Assembly: GCF_002072155.1 (NCBI RefSeq)
Contig: NZ_BDIY01000011.1
Span: 53,333-117,332 of the forward strand
Length of the DNA: 64,000 bases
From: Roseovarius sp. A-2
Lineage (GTDB): Bacteria > Pseudomonadota > Alphaproteobacteria > Rhodobacterales > Rhodobacteraceae
Direction: 5' to 3'
Shown piece after piece: positions 34,919 to 44,786 of this stretch. The notes beneath the pieces are model-generated. The model searched no databases. It saw only the letters and a list, made by a program, of their open reading frames with translations, and was not told where the DNA came from. Position 1 is the first letter of the stretch; every line of letters begins with the position of its first letter. Position numbers and translations under genes: made by a program.

Positions 34919-37092
34919 CGCGTGCGGGCTCGATACTGGTGGCTTTCCTGCTTTGGATGGGGGCGGCGCTGGCGCAGGAGGGCGCGGCGCGCGATGCGGC
35001 GATGCTGGTGGCCGACGAGGTGCGCCTTACGGCCGATGAGCGCCTGATCGCCACCGGCAATGTCGAGACGCTGCACCGTGGCCGTCGTCTGACCGCACGG
35101 GAAATCGTTTATGACCGCGCGCAGGACCGGCTGTTCATCACCGGCCCGATGACCCTGACCGAAGACGATGGCGAGACCGTGGTCGTCGCTGACAGTGGCG
35201 AGCTCGATCGCGATCTGACCGACGGTATCCTGCGCGGGGCGCGCATCGTAATGCGTGATCAGCTGCAACTGGCCGCCCATCAGATGCGCCGCACGGATGC
35301 GCGCTACAACGAGCTTTACAAGGCCTCCGTCACCTCCTGCCGGATCTGCAATTCGGGGCAACCGCCGCTCTGGCAGATCCGTGCCGAGCGGATGGTGCAC
35401 GATCAGCAGAACCGCCAAATCTATTTTCACAACGCCCAGTTCCGGATTCTCGACGTGCCGGTGTTTTACCTGCCGCGCCTGCGCCTGCCTGACCCGACGG
35501 TCGAGCGCGCGACCGGATTTCTGGTGCCCACGCTCATCAACTCCAGCCTGCTGGGCACCGGGGTACGGGTGCCGTTCTTTATCCGCATGGGCGATCATCG
35601 CGACCTGACGCTGGCGCCTTTCTATGGCACCGATTCGCGGCGGCTCGAACTGCGCTATCGCCAGGCATTCCGGACCGGCGAGATTGAATTCAACGGGGCC
35701 ATCTCCGATGACGATTTCAGCCCAAAGGACACAAGGGGTTATATCTTCGGTGAGGGCCGCTTTGATCTGCCGCGCGACTTTACCCTGCGGTTCAATGTCG
35801 AATGGACCAGCGACGACGCGTTTCTGCTCGATCACGGGTTTTCCAACAAAGACCGGCTGGAGAGCGAGATTTCCATCGAGCGCGCGCGCCGTGACGAATT
35901 TGTGCGCGGGGCGTTCACGCTGGTCGATTCGCTGCGCGTGGGCGAGCGCAATTCCACTCTGCCGACGATCATCGGCAATGCCGAATACGAACGCCGGTTC
36001 TTTCCGTCCCGTCTGGGTGGCGAGCTGCGGTTTTCCGCCGCGGCGCACAGCCACGCGCGGACCTCGGGCCTGATCACCGACGGGCCCGACCCCGACCGCT
36101 TTGCCGATGGCCGCGATGTCACGCGCTTTACCTCGAGCCTCGACTGGCAGCGGGGCTGGATTCTGGGTGCGGGGCTGCGCGCCGATATCCGCACCGGGCT
36201 CACGCTCGATCATTTCGAGATCAGCCAGATCGGCACCACCGCGCGGGACAATGCCACCGAGATCACGCCGAGTGCGGCGCTCCGCCTGGGGTGGCCGCTT
36301 ATGAAGACCGGCCTGGGCGGGGTCAGCCACGTTATCGAACCGGTGGTGCAACTGGCCTGGTCGGGCGGATCGAACCCCGACGTCCCGCAGGATGAGACCA
36401 CCGCGATCGAGTTCGACGAGGGCAATCTGTTCAACGTCTCGCGCTTTAACGCACCGGACCGGCGCGAGCGCGGCTATAGCGGTGCCTATGGCCTGAGCTA
36501 TAGCCGCATCGACCCCACCGGCTGGGAGGGCAGGCTGGCCATGGGGCAGGTGTTCCGCGACGAACGGTTGCTCGAATCCGATGGCAGCACCAGCTTCACC
36601 CGGTCCTCGGGCCTGCGCGACCGCAGCTCGGATCTGCTGCTCGCCGCGCAGCTGCGCACGGTGGGCGGTCTTGTCCTGACCGGGCGTAGCCTGTTCAACG
36701 AGGTGTTCGACGCCACCAAGGCCGAGGCCCGCGCCAGTTGGCGCAACGACCGCACGGATATCGGCGCGACCTATATCTGGCTGGTCAGCGATCCGCGCGA
36801 GGGCCGCAATGCGAGCGTCTCGGAATGGTCGATCGACGGCAGTTACCGCTTTGCCCGGCATTGGACCGCCAGCGGCGAATGGCGCTACGATACTGCGACC
36901 GATCGCAGCGTGCGCGCGGGTGCGGGCATGACCTATTCCAACGAATGCGTGGATATCACGCTTTCCGTCTCGCGCCGGTTCACCACGTCGACTATCCTTG
37001 AACCCGAGACCAACATCGGCTTTACGGTGGCGCTACAAGGCTTTTCGGCCGCGGCGCGGAACCGGAGCTTTACACGCAAATGCAGGAACTGA
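34915..37092 (+). CDS. lptD: LPS-assembly outer-membrane protein LptD
   Basis: LptD of 725 residues has a signal peptide (MTRAGSILVAFLLWMGAALA), an N-terminal OstA jellyroll (for example VETLHRGRRLTAREIVYDRA), and a large C-terminal barrel made of alternating aromatic and charged strands. Two cysteines (SCRICNSG near residue 140) and two late ones (YSNECVDI, RKCRN at the end) suggest the disulphide pattern of mature LptD. It takes LPS from the Lpt bridge into the outer leaflet. The ATG at 34915 overlaps the lptG stop. Confidence 0.95.
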   Translation: MTRAGSILVAFLLWMGAALAQEGAARDAAMLVADEVRLTADERLIATGNVETLHRGRRLTAREIVYDRAQDRLFITGPMTLTEDDGETVVVADSGELDRDLTDGILRGARIVMRDQLQLAAHQMRRTDARYNELYKASVTSCRICNSGQPPLWQIRAERMVHDQQNRQIYFHNAQFRILDVPVFYLPRLRLPDPTVERATGFLVPTLINSSLLGTGVRVPFFIRMGDHRDLTLAPFYGTDSRRLELRYRQAFRTGEIEFNGAISDDDFSPKDTRGYIFGEGRFDLPRDFTLRFNVEWTSDDAFLLDHGFSNKDRLESEISIERARRDEFVRGAFTLVDSLRVGERNSTLPTIIGNAEYERRFFPSRLGGELRFSAAAHSHARTSGLITDGPDPDRFADGRDVTRFTSSLDWQRGWILGAGLRADIRTGLTLDHFEISQIGTTARDNATEITPSAALRLGWPLMKTGLGGVSHVIEPVVQLAWSGGSNPDVPQDETTAIEFDEGNLFNVSRFNAPDRRERGYSGAYGLSYSRIDPTGWEGRLAMGQVFRDERLLESDGSTSFTRSSGLRDRSSDLLLAAQLRTVGGLVLTGRSLFNEVFDATKAEARASWRNDRTDIGATYIWLVSDPREGRNASVSEWSIDGSYRFARHWTASGEWRYDTATDRSVRAGAGMTYSNECVDITLSVSRRFTTSTILEPETNIGFTVALQGFSAAARNRSFTRKCRN

Positions 37093-37097
37093 TCAGC

Positions 37098-38345
37098 ATG
37101 ACCCCGAGTATCCGCCGCCCGATGGCCCGCCTGGCTCTGTCTCTTGCCGCGGCCTTTATCGGCATGGCGCTTCCGATCGTGCCGGCGGCGGCGCAAAATC
37201 TGTTCGAGCCGGTGATTTTTGTGAACGATCAGGCGATCACCCGTTACGAGTTGCAACAGCGCGCGCGCATGTTGACCCTGTTTCGCGCGCCGGGCGACCC
37301 GGCGCAACTGGCCCGCGAGCAACTGATCGAGGAGCGCATCAAGCTCGATGCCGCGCGCGGCGTGGGCCTTGCCCTTGACGACGAGGCAGTGCGCACCGGC
37401 ATGGAGGAATTCGCCGGGCGGGCCGACATGACCGGAGAGCAGCTGATCGCGGGGCTTGAACAATCCGGTGTCTCGGAGGAATCGTTTCGCGAATTCGTGC
37501 GCGCCGGGATCACCTGGCGCGAGTACACCCGCGCGCGCTTTTCCTCGCGCGTTTCGGTGAGCGAGGCAGATCTGGAGCGCGCGACACAGGCGCTGACCAG
37601 CGGCTCTTCGGTGCGGGTGCTGCTGTCGGAGATCATCCTGCCGATCAGAAGCCTGGAGGAGGCCGAGGCGCAGCAAGACCTTGCGGCGCGCATCGGCACG
37701 GTCGATACCGAGGCCGAGTTTGCCGGTTTCGCCCGGCAGCATTCCGCTGCCGGGTCTGCGGGGCAAGGCGGGCGGATGAGTTGGACAAAGGCCAGTGACC
37801 TGCCGCCCGGGCTGCGCCAGATCGTGCTGGCGCTGGCCCCCGGCGAGGTGTCGGATCCGCTGCCGATCGACGGCGCGATTGCGCTGTTCTTCATGCGCGA
37901 TATCGAGGAGACCGCTGTCTCGGTCCCGGAATATTCCGCCATTGAATATGCCGCCTATTACATTCCAGGCGGGCGTCGCGAGGAGGCGCTGCGGCGCGCT
38001 GCGGATGTGCGCGCCGAGGTCGACACCTGTGACGACCTATACGGCGTGGCTCAGGGTCAGCCGCCGGAGGTGCTGGAGCGCGGCTCAAAGGCCCCCGAGG
38101 AGATCCCCGCCGATATCGCCGCTGAACTGGCGCGGCTTGATCCCGGTGAAACCTCGGCCAATGTCACCCGGGCAAATGGGCAGACGCTGGTTTTTCTGAT
38201 GCTCTGTGGTCGCACACCCAAGCTTGAAGGCGAGCAGCCCACGGTCGAGGATCTGTCGAACTTCATCCGCAACCAACGGATCGAGTCCTTCGCCAACAGT
38301 TTTCTGGAGCAGCTGCGCGCCGAGGCGCGGATCGTCGAGCAGTGA
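37098..38345 (+). CDS. surA: SurA-type periplasmic peptidyl-prolyl isomerase/chaperone
   Basis: This protein of about 415 residues has a signal peptide (cleaved near AAAQ-NLFEP), an N-terminal SurA chaperone region (FEPVIFVNDQAITRYELQQR) and one clear parvulin domain around residues 165-270 (SEIILPIRS, then AGSAGQGGRMSWTKASDLPPG). It assists folding of outer-membrane proteins such as LptD, whose gene is just upstream. The ATG at 37098 (MTPSIRRPMAR) follows aggaactg; one at 37080 overlaps lptD and lacks a site. Confidence 0.9.
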   Translation: MTPSIRRPMARLALSLAAAFIGMALPIVPAAAQNLFEPVIFVNDQAITRYELQQRARMLTLFRAPGDPAQLAREQLIEERIKLDAARGVGLALDDEAVRTGMEEFAGRADMTGEQLIAGLEQSGVSEESFREFVRAGITWREYTRARFSSRVSVSEADLERATQALTSGSSVRVLLSEIILPIRSLEEAEAQQDLAARIGTVDTEAEFAGFARQHSAAGSAGQGGRMSWTKASDLPPGLRQIVLALAPGEVSDPLPIDGAIALFFMRDIEETAVSVPEYSAIEYAAYYIPGGRREEALRRAADVRAEVDTCDDLYGVAQGQPPEVLERGSKAPEEIPADIAAELARLDPGETSANVTRANGQTLVFLMLCGRTPKLEGEQPTVEDLSNFIRNQRIESFANSFLEQLRAEARIVEQ

Positions 38346-39313
38346 GCGTTCCGGTCGCGCTGACCTGTGGCGAGCCGTCCGGCATCGGCCCTGAAATCGC
38401 CGCCGCTGCCTGGGATGCGTTGCGGGGGCATCTGCCGTTTTTCCTGATCGGTGATCCCGCGCATCTGCCCGAGGGCACGCCGCATGTGGTGATCGAGCAC
38501 CCCGCCGAGGCAATGGCGGCCTGCGCGCAGGCCCTGCCGGTGCTGCGGCATGACTTTGCCGGGGTGCGCATTGCCGGCACGCCGCAGCCTGCGCAGGCGC
38601 AGGGCGTGATCGACGTGATCGCGCGGGGGGTGGGGCTGGTGCAGGCGGGTGAGGCGCTGGCGCTCTGCACCGCGCCTATTCACAAGCAGGCGTTGCAGGA
38701 GGGGGCGGGGTTCGCCTTTCCAGGCCATACCGAGTACCTGGCGCATCTGGCGGGGGTGGGGCGCGTGGTGATGATGCTGGCCTCGGATGCGTTGCGCGTG
38801 GTGCCCGCGACGATCCATATTCCCTTGAAGGACGTGTCGCAGGCGCTGACCGGCGACCTGCTGGAGCAGACGGTCCGCATCACCCATGCCGCGCTGATCC
38901 GCGATTTCGGTATCAGTGCGCCGCGCCTTGCCGTGGCGGGCCTCAACCCCCATGCGGGCGAGGGCGGGCGCATGGGGACTGAGGAGATCGAGGTGATCGC
39001 CCCGGTTCTGGAGCGGTTGCGCGGCGAGGGGCTTGACCTGCGCGGGCCGCTGTCGGCGGACACGATGTTTCACGGCGCGGCGCGCGCGGGCTATGATGCG
39101 GCCATTTGCATGTATCACGATCAGGCGCTCATTCCGATCAAGACGCTGGATTTCGACCGGGGCGTGAATGTCACGCTCGGGTTGCCGTTCATCCGCACCT
39201 CGCCCGATCATGGTACAGCACTCGACATCGCCGGGCAGGGGGTGGCCAACCCGACCTCGCTCATTGAGGCGCTACGCATGGCGCAGGCCATGGGCCGGGC
39301 GCGGCGGGGATGA
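38342..39313 (+). CDS. pdxA: 4-hydroxythreonine-4-phosphate dehydrogenase
   Basis: This 323-residue enzyme of the DXP-dependent pyridoxal phosphate route shows [13 protein letters not shown], then [19 protein letters not shown] and [18 protein letters not shown], the metal histidine blocks of PdxA. The start is GTG at 38342, overlapping the surA stop as GTGA. It also overlaps rsmA (ATGA), the classic surA-pdxA-rsmA order. Confidence 0.95.
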   Translation: MSVPVALTCGEPSGIGPEIAAAAWDALRGHLPFFLIGDPAHLPEGTPHVVIEHPAEAMAACAQALPVLRHDFAGVRIAGTPQPAQAQGVIDVIARGVGLVQAGEALALCTAPIHKQALQEGAGFAFPGHTEYLAHLAGVGRVVMMLASDALRVVPATIHIPLKDVSQALTGDLLEQTVRITHAALIRDFGISAPRLAVAGLNPHAGEGGRMGTEEIEVIAPVLERLRGEGLDLRGPLSADTMFHGAARAGYDAAICMYHDQALIPIKTLDFDRGVNVTLGLPFIRTSPDHGTALDIAGQGVANPTSLIEALRMAQAMGRARRG

Positions 39314-40161
39314 GCGGGCTTAACGACCTGCCGCCGCTGGCGCGCGTGATCGCGGCGCATGGGTTATCGGCGCGCAAGTCGCTGGGGCAGAATTTCCTGC
39401 TGGATCTGAACCTGACCGCCAAGATCGCGCGACAGGCGGGCGATCTGAGGGGCTGTGATGTGCTGGAGATCGGGCCCGGGCCCGGCGGGCTGACGCGCGG
39501 TCTGCTGACGGAAGGCGCGCGCCGGGTGCTGGCCATCGAAAAGGATGCGCGATGCCTGCCTGCGCTGGAGGAGATTGTGGCGGTTTCGGACGGGCGGCTG
39601 GAGGTGATCAACGGCGATGCGCTCGACATCAATCCGTTGGCGCATCTGACGCCGCCCATTCGGGTGGTGGCGAACCTGCCTTATAACGTCGGCACGGAGT
39701 TGCTGATACGTTGGCTGACACCGCGTGACTGGCCCCCCTTCTGGCAATCGCTGACGCTGATGTTTCAGCGCGAGGTGGCAGAGCGGATCGTGGCGGCACC
39801 TGGATCGAAAGCCTATGGGCGCCTCGCGCTGTTGGCGCAATGGCGGGCAGAGCCGCGCATTGTCATGCATCTGCCGCCCGGGGCGTTCATCCCGCCGCCC
39901 AAGGTGTCGAGCGCGGTGGTGCATCTGACGGCGCTGGCCGAGCCGCGTTTTCCTGCCGATCCCAAGATCCTCGAACAGGTCGTGGCGCGCGCCTTCAACC
40001 AGCGGCGCAAGATGCTGCGCGCGGCGCTCAAGGGGGCGGCCCCGGATATCGAGGACCGCTTGCTGGCCGCCGGGATTGAGCCCACCGATCGCGCCGAGAC
40101 GGTTGATCTGGAACGGTTCTGCGCGCTTGCCCGGCGGATGCCGGGCGGGTCGGAGGCCTGA
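39310..40161 (+). CDS. rsmA: 16S rRNA (adenine1518-N6/adenine1519-N6)-dimethyltransferase
   Basis: KsgA/RsmA of 283 residues has the SAM motif [14 protein letters not shown] near residue 57 and the catalytic [11 protein letters not shown] near 119, with VFQ-like FQREVAERI following. It dimethylates two adenines near the 3' end of 16S rRNA. The gene ends the operon lptF-lptG-lptD-surA-pdxA-rsmA. Kasugamycin resistance results when it is lost (family knowledge). Confidence 0.96.
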   Translation: MSGLNDLPPLARVIAAHGLSARKSLGQNFLLDLNLTAKIARQAGDLRGCDVLEIGPGPGGLTRGLLTEGARRVLAIEKDARCLPALEEIVAVSDGRLEVINGDALDINPLAHLTPPIRVVANLPYNVGTELLIRWLTPRDWPPFWQSLTLMFQREVAERIVAAPGSKAYGRLALLAQWRAEPRIVMHLPPGAFIPPPKVSSAVVHLTALAEPRFPADPKILEQVVARAFNQRRKMLRAALKGAAPDIEDRLLAAGIEPTDRAETVDLERFCALARRMPGGSEA

Positions 40162-40177
40162 TCGCCCTACGCTGTTT

Positions 40178-40744
40178 CTATCGCAGTCCGCGTTTCGCCA
40201 GATCGAGCGCCAGATCGCGTATCAGCCGGGCGCGCGCGGCGGCAAGCGCCTCGGGGGTGGTCTCTGCCCCGATCCCGGTTTGCAGATCGAAGAGGCGCGC
40301 GCGGTCGCGGCCCTGCTCGGAACTCACGAAATACTGGCCTGAGAGGTGAAACGTGCCATCGGCGCGGGCGAGCATTTCCTCGACGCGGATCTCCACCTCG
40401 GCGGCGGCGGGATCGAGGAAGGGCCACGGCTCTGATGCGACGCGCGCGCCGGTGATCCCGGTCAGGTGACGCGCCAGTTCAAGGGTCATCGCGCGGCTTG
40501 GATCGTCGGCCCACAGGAGCCCGCCGCTGTCGCGCAGGAGGCCTGTCGCATCGGCGGTAAAGATCGCCTCGCCCGCCGCATAGGTCGGCAGCGAGACGTT
40601 GCGCAGGGCGACGGTCGTGTGCGCGATGCGCTGCGTTTCGGTGACTTCTGCGCGGGGTATGGTGAGGCGCTCTTCGGGAACGGAGGCGCAGGCGGTCAGC
40701 AGGGACAGGGTGGCGAAACAGGCGATGGAAAGGGATTTGAACAT
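40178..40744 (-). CDS. pqiC: PqiC-like lipoprotein of an MCE transport system
   Basis: This 188-residue lipoprotein has the lipobox LLTAC in MFKSLSIACFATLSLLTACA and a beta domain of the ABC-type transport auxiliary family (DUF330/PqiC). Fragments such as ARHLTGITGARVASEPWPF fit that family. In E. coli PqiC forms the outer-membrane end of the PqiABC lipid-transfer tunnel. It is the last gene of the operon, three bases downstream of pqiB. Confidence 0.8.
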   Translation of the reverse strand: MFKSLSIACFATLSLLTACASVPEERLTIPRAEVTETQRIAHTTVALRNVSLPTYAAGEAIFTADATGLLRDSGGLLWADDPSRAMTLELARHLTGITGARVASEPWPFLDPAAAEVEIRVEEMLARADGTFHLSGQYFVSSEQGRDRARLFDLQTGIGAETTPEALAAARARLIRDLALDLAKRGLR

Positions 40745-40747
40745 GGC

Positions 40748-42811
40748 TCAGCGTCCTCGGATCAGGGAATCGGGGTTGCGCTCGATGGCGCGGGCGAGCG
40801 AGGCGACGGCCTTGGCAGCGGCCTCGACCTCGCGCAGGGCGGCGCGGGCGTCGCGCCCGACGCCGCCCTGCGCCTGATAGCCTTCGAGCGTGGTATTGGC
40901 ACGCGCCAACACGCCGCGCGCCTCGGCGATGAGGCCGGGCAAGTCGCCTCCGGCCTCGGCGAAGGTATCGGCGGCGCTGCGGGCCGAGTCGAGCGCGGCG
41001 ACGGCATTGTCCACGACACCGCCCGCGCGCAATTCTTCCAGCACGAGGGTCAGTTCGCCAAGCGTGGCATTGAGTTGGCCGGGCAGGGCGCGGGTGTCGT
41101 CTTGGCCGATCAGGGCATCGGCACTGGTCAGCAGCGCCGAAAGATCGGCGGCCAGCACATCGAGTTCGACCGCGCCCGCGCGGGCGGCGACCGCATCGAG
41201 CCGGTCAATGAGTTGCGGCACGCCTTCGGTCGCGGTGCCCACGCTGCGGGCGGCCTTTGCCGCTTCGTCCAGCAGATCGGTTATGCGCGCCGCCAGCGCC
41301 TGCTCGTTGATCTGCGCGATCAGCGTTTCCAATTCGGCCAGCGTGGTGTCGAGCCGCGCGGGCAAGGCCTGTGCTTCGGTCAGCAGCGCGTTGACGTTGC
41401 CGGGCACGGCGCGGGTATCATCGCTTGCGATCAGCGTGTTGGCGTTCTGCATGAGGCTGATCGCCTGCGCCATGACCTCCTCGACGGGCAGGGAGTTGAT
41501 CCGCTCGAATACCCCTTCGGCGGTGGCCGAGACATCGGAGATTTCGCTATCGGTGGCGGGCAGCACCGGCGGCGTGCCCTCGGTCTCGGTGATCTGCGCC
41601 TGCGGGGCGTTCGACATCTCGACCAGTTCCACCTTGAGCCCGCCGGTGAGGATCGACGCGGTGGCAAGCCGCGCGCGCAGCCCCTCGGCCACCCGTTCGC
41701 GCAGGAAATCGAGCGCGTTCTCGGTGCCGTTCTCGCCATCGAGGCCAAGCCGACCGGGCCGGATCGCCAATGTGACGGCAAGGCGCACGTTGCTATCGCC
41801 GAACCGCGCCTCGTCGACCATTCCGTTGAGCGCCTCGACCTCGCCGATGCGCAGCCCGTTCAATTCCACCGGCGCGCCGGTGGAAAGCCCGGTGATGTTC
41901 TCGTCGAAGATCACCGAGAGCGTCAGCGTCTCGCCCTCGTTGCCGGAAAAGATGCTGGCCCGCGCCTCCGATTCCTCCTCGAAGACCGTGAAGCGCGCGC
42001 CCGGCTCTGTCGGGGCGCCCCCCGACAGCATGGTGTCAAACGTGATGCCGCCCGAGACCAGCGAGGCGAGGGACGAGAAATCGACCGCAGCCCCGCCCGG
42101 ACCGAAGGAAAACGAGAACCCCGACGCATCCCAGAACCGTGTCGCGCTGTTGATCAGCTGGTCATGCGGGGCATAGATCACCGCCTCGGCTTCGGCGGTG
42201 TTGTCCGCGGATATCACCGGCTTGCCGACGCGCCCTACCTCGATCCCGCGATAGAGGATCGGGGCGTTCTCGGTCAGCGCCGCACCGCCCGCGGCGCGCA
42301 GCGTCAGCCGCATTCCGGGATCGCCCAGTCGTTCCAGCGGGGCATCGGCCAGCCCCTCGAAGCGGGTGGCCGCCGGGCCCGGCTCGGTATCCCAGAGCCC
42401 TTCGATAAAGACGCCCGAGAGCACCGTATCGAGCCCCGAGACGCCCTGCGTCGTGACCTGCGGGCGCACCACCCAGAACCGCGCATCGCTGTCGACATAG
42501 GGCGCCACGCCCTGATCCAGACGTACCCTGACCAGCACCTGCCCCAGGCCATCGGCAAAGCCCACCTCCTCGACCAGCCCGACCTTGACATCGCGATAGC
42601 GCAACTCGGTGCTACCGGCGCGCACGCCGCTGGCGTTCTCGAAGCCGATCTCGATCAGCGGCCCGCGATCCGCGTAGTTCTGCCACGCGATGGCCAACAC
42701 CACGACGAGCGCCAAAAGCGGCACGATCCAGACGATCGACAGCCGTTGCCAGACCGGGCGGCGGGCCGCAGAAACCGGGGCCTCGGGCGGGGATGTGGTC
42801 TCGTCACTCAA
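40748..42811 (-). CDS. pqiB: PqiB-like MCE-domain protein
   Basis: This 687-residue protein has one N-terminal membrane helix (about residues 24-44), three MCE domains (starting near 50, 170 and 290; ELRYRDVKVGLVEEV, APILYRGIEVGRVG and PVELNGLRIGEVEAL are the repeated turns) and a long C-terminal helical coil. E. coli PqiB has the same order and builds a needle across the periplasm to move lipids between membranes. It overlaps the upstream PqiA-like gene by eight bases. Confidence 0.88.
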   Translation of the reverse strand: MSDETTSPPEAPVSAARRPVWQRLSIVWIVPLLALVVVLAIAWQNYADRGPLIEIGFENASGVRAGSTELRYRDVKVGLVEEVGFADGLGQVLVRVRLDQGVAPYVDSDARFWVVRPQVTTQGVSGLDTVLSGVFIEGLWDTEPGPAATRFEGLADAPLERLGDPGMRLTLRAAGGAALTENAPILYRGIEVGRVGKPVISADNTAEAEAVIYAPHDQLINSATRFWDASGFSFSFGPGGAAVDFSSLASLVSGGITFDTMLSGGAPTEPGARFTVFEEESEARASIFSGNEGETLTLSVIFDENITGLSTGAPVELNGLRIGEVEALNGMVDEARFGDSNVRLAVTLAIRPGRLGLDGENGTENALDFLRERVAEGLRARLATASILTGGLKVELVEMSNAPQAQITETEGTPPVLPATDSEISDVSATAEGVFERINSLPVEEVMAQAISLMQNANTLIASDDTRAVPGNVNALLTEAQALPARLDTTLAELETLIAQINEQALAARITDLLDEAAKAARSVGTATEGVPQLIDRLDAVAARAGAVELDVLAADLSALLTSADALIGQDDTRALPGQLNATLGELTLVLEELRAGGVVDNAVAALDSARSAADTFAEAGGDLPGLIAEARGVLARANTTLEGYQAQGGVGRDARAALREVEAAAKAVASLARAIERNPDSLIRGR

Positions 42812-43460
42812 GCGGTACGCTCCTTCGGTTTGCGGGGGGCGGCGTGCCCTCGGCGCTGTCCCAGATCAATCGGCTGTCAAAGCTCTGCGCCGACAGCATG
42901 GTGAAGATTACCGAGAGGGCGAAGAACAGGCTTGCCCGTCCCGGCGTGATCGTGGCCAGCGCCTGAAGCTGCACCAGCGAGGACAGGATGGCCACCACGA
43001 AAACGTCGATCATCGACCAGCGCCCGATATATTCCACCACCTCGTAGAGCCGGTGCCGCCAGCCTTCGGAGATCTGCGGCCCGTGCCGGACCCCGATGGC
43101 GAGCCCGGCGAGCACCACGAACTTGCCCACCGGGATGAGGACGCTTGCGATCAGGATGATCGCTGCCACCCCCCAGTTGCCATGTCTTGCCAGATCGACC
43201 GCGCCGCCGACGATGGTGTCGCTCTGCGTGCTGACCAGCGTGCGGGTCTCCAGCATCGGGTAGATATTGGCCGGGATATAGCAGCCCAGCCCAACCAGCC
43301 ACCAGGCCCAGACCTTTTGCAGCGACATCGCATCGCGCGACTGCAAGCGGCTGCCGCAGCGCGGACAGCGCGCGGTGCCTGCGGGCGCGGGGCGGGTACA
43401 GCGGGTGCAGCCCACAAGCCCCTGCTCCCGCGCGGTTTTCACTCCTTCAGGGAGGTCCAT
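42804..43460 (-). CDS. PqiA-like protein, second half
   Basis: This membrane protein of about 218 residues has a zinc-ribbon start (VGCTRCTRPAPAGTARCPRC, four cysteines) and four membrane helices around GCYIPANIYPMLETRTL and GKFVVLAGLAIGVRHG. It corresponds to one of the two repeats of E. coli PqiA, which are fused in a single protein of about 417 residues there. The ATG at 43460 overlaps the previous gene by 22 bases. It would be the inner-membrane part of the PqiABC-type complex. Confidence 0.82.
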   Translation of the reverse strand: MDLPEGVKTAREQGLVGCTRCTRPAPAGTARCPRCGSRLQSRDAMSLQKVWAWWLVGLGCYIPANIYPMLETRTLVSTQSDTIVGGAVDLARHGNWGVAAIILIASVLIPVGKFVVLAGLAIGVRHGPQISEGWRHRLYEVVEYIGRWSMIDVFVVAILSSLVQLQALATITPGRASLFFALSVIFTMLSAQSFDSRLIWDSAEGTPPPANRRSVPLE

Positions 43461-44056
43461 ATCGAATACCTGCACATCAAACGGTCCGTTGCCACCACAA
43501 TGACCACCAGAATTGCAAAAAGCCATGCCGCCGGGCCAAAGAACACCTCGGCCAGATCGCTCAGCTTGACAAGGGCCACCGCGCAGCCAAGCGCGAAAAT
43601 CTCGGCCATCGACCAGGGCAAAAGCTCCTCCGAGAGGCGGAACGCGGTGCGGGCATGCGGCGCGGGCGGTCGGTCGCGGATGATCGGGGCGAGCACGTAA
43701 ATCAGCAGCATCAGCCGCAGCGCCGGGATGATCACGATGAAGAGGAGCACCACCACCGCAAGCACCGACAATAGCCCCGAAAAGGCAAAGGCGGTATCGA
43801 GCACCGAGGCCTCATTCCGCACCCCGCCCGCGCCGATGGCGAGAAAGGGAAAGACCGTTGCCGCCGCGATAAGGATCAGCACGGTGAGGGCGAGCGCGAT
43901 CAGTTGCTTGCCCGCCTTGCGCCGGGGCGCGATCAGCACGGTATGACAGCGCCCGCAAAAGGCCCGCTCGCGCATCGCCACGGGCGGCGCACGATAGAGC
44001 AAATCGCAGGTCGGACAGACGATCATCGCGTCGAGATCGGTGTCGGTGGCGTGCAT
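43439..44056 (-). CDS. PqiA-like protein, first half
   Basis: This 205-residue membrane protein has a zinc ribbon (CPTCDLLYR, then FCGRCHTVL) and four helices including VFPFLAIGAGGVRNEASVLD. It is the other PqiA repeat, encoded as a separate gene and first in the operon. The ATG at 44056 (MHATDTDLDAM) follows aaggatcac; longer frames run into the intergenic repeat at 44151-44220. Confidence 0.82.
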   Translation of the reverse strand: MHATDTDLDAMIVCPTCDLLYRAPPVAMRERAFCGRCHTVLIAPRRKAGKQLIALALTVLILIAAATVFPFLAIGAGGVRNEASVLDTAFAFSGLLSVLAVVVLLFIVIIPALRLMLLIYVLAPIIRDRPPAPHARTAFRLSEELLPWSMAEIFALGCAVALVKLSDLAEVFFGPAAWLFAILVVIVVATDRLMCRYSIWTSLKE

Positions 44057-44150
44057 CGGCTGTGATCCTTTTGCCAGCATCCCGGGCAAGGGGGCAGAGT
44101 GGGGGATGCAGTGCCGGAACTCAAGCCCCGGGCATGCCTTCGGCATGACC

Positions 44151-44220
44151 GCTGCGCGGCGGTGCATGCGGCACCTTGATTCCGCGCATTGGTAGCAGGC
44201 TTCAAAGATCGCTTCAGGCG
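44151..44220 (+). repeat. Structured intergenic repeat, copy 1
   Basis: The 70-base unit begins gctgcgcggcggtgcatgcg and contains caccttgattccgcgcattg. It is about 83% identical to a copy on the opposite strand at 48663-48732. It can form a hairpin ggtgc/gcacc, and a further hairpin (catgcc/ggcatg) lies just before it at 44134-44148. It lies between pqiA and ftsB, outside both genes. Confidence 0.75.
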
Positions 44221-44358
44221 ACGAAACCGCCCATCGCCTCAACGCGCCGCCCTGCGCAAGTCGGGCTCTGATCTGTCTTCTGACCGTTCCGCTCAAGGAT
44301 GTCGGACCAGCGCCCGCGCGTCCGCCGCCATTCTGCATCTTACTCCGGGTGGGTACCC

Positions 44359-44655
44359 CTACCGGATGATGATCTCGTCGCTGCGCATCACGCCCAACAC
44401 GTCGCGGGCCTGTTCATCCAGCAGGTCGAGGTCGAGATAGTCGTCCGAAAGGCGGTGTGTCAGGTTTTCCATCCGCGCAACGCGGGCCTCGAGCGTGTCA
44501 AGCTGGGCGCGCAGCTCGGCGCTTTGGGCTTCGATCTCGGCACGGCGGAACAGGCCGAAATCACCCTGGACGGCGGCAAAGGTGAAATAGGCCCCCATAA
44601 AGAACGCCACGGTGAAGAAGATCAGTGTGCCCCAGGGGCGGTTGCGGGGGGTCAT
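44359..44655 (-). CDS. ftsB: FtsB/DivIC-type cell-division protein
   Basis: This septum-formation initiator protein of 98 residues has a short cytoplasmic start (MTPRNRPWG), one membrane helix (about residues 10-30) and a coiled coil with heptads (EIEAQSAELRAQLDTLEARV). It joins FtsL and FtsQ in the divisome. The start at 44655 is preferred to a frame from 44718, which would add non-conserved residues. Confidence 0.88.
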   Translation of the reverse strand: MTPRNRPWGTLIFFTVAFFMGAYFTFAAVQGDFGLFRRAEIEAQSAELRAQLDTLEARVARMENLTHRLSDDYLDLDLLDEQARDVLGVMRSDEIIIR

Positions 44656-44786
44656 GATGTGCCTTGCCTCATTGCGCCGCCTCTTGCCGGGCGATCCCGC
44701 GTAGCATGCCACAGGCAATTTGCTTTGTGAATCCCCTTTCGCCCGGAATTCCGGCGCTTTAGCATCGCAGGCAAAGGAGGCCCGGC

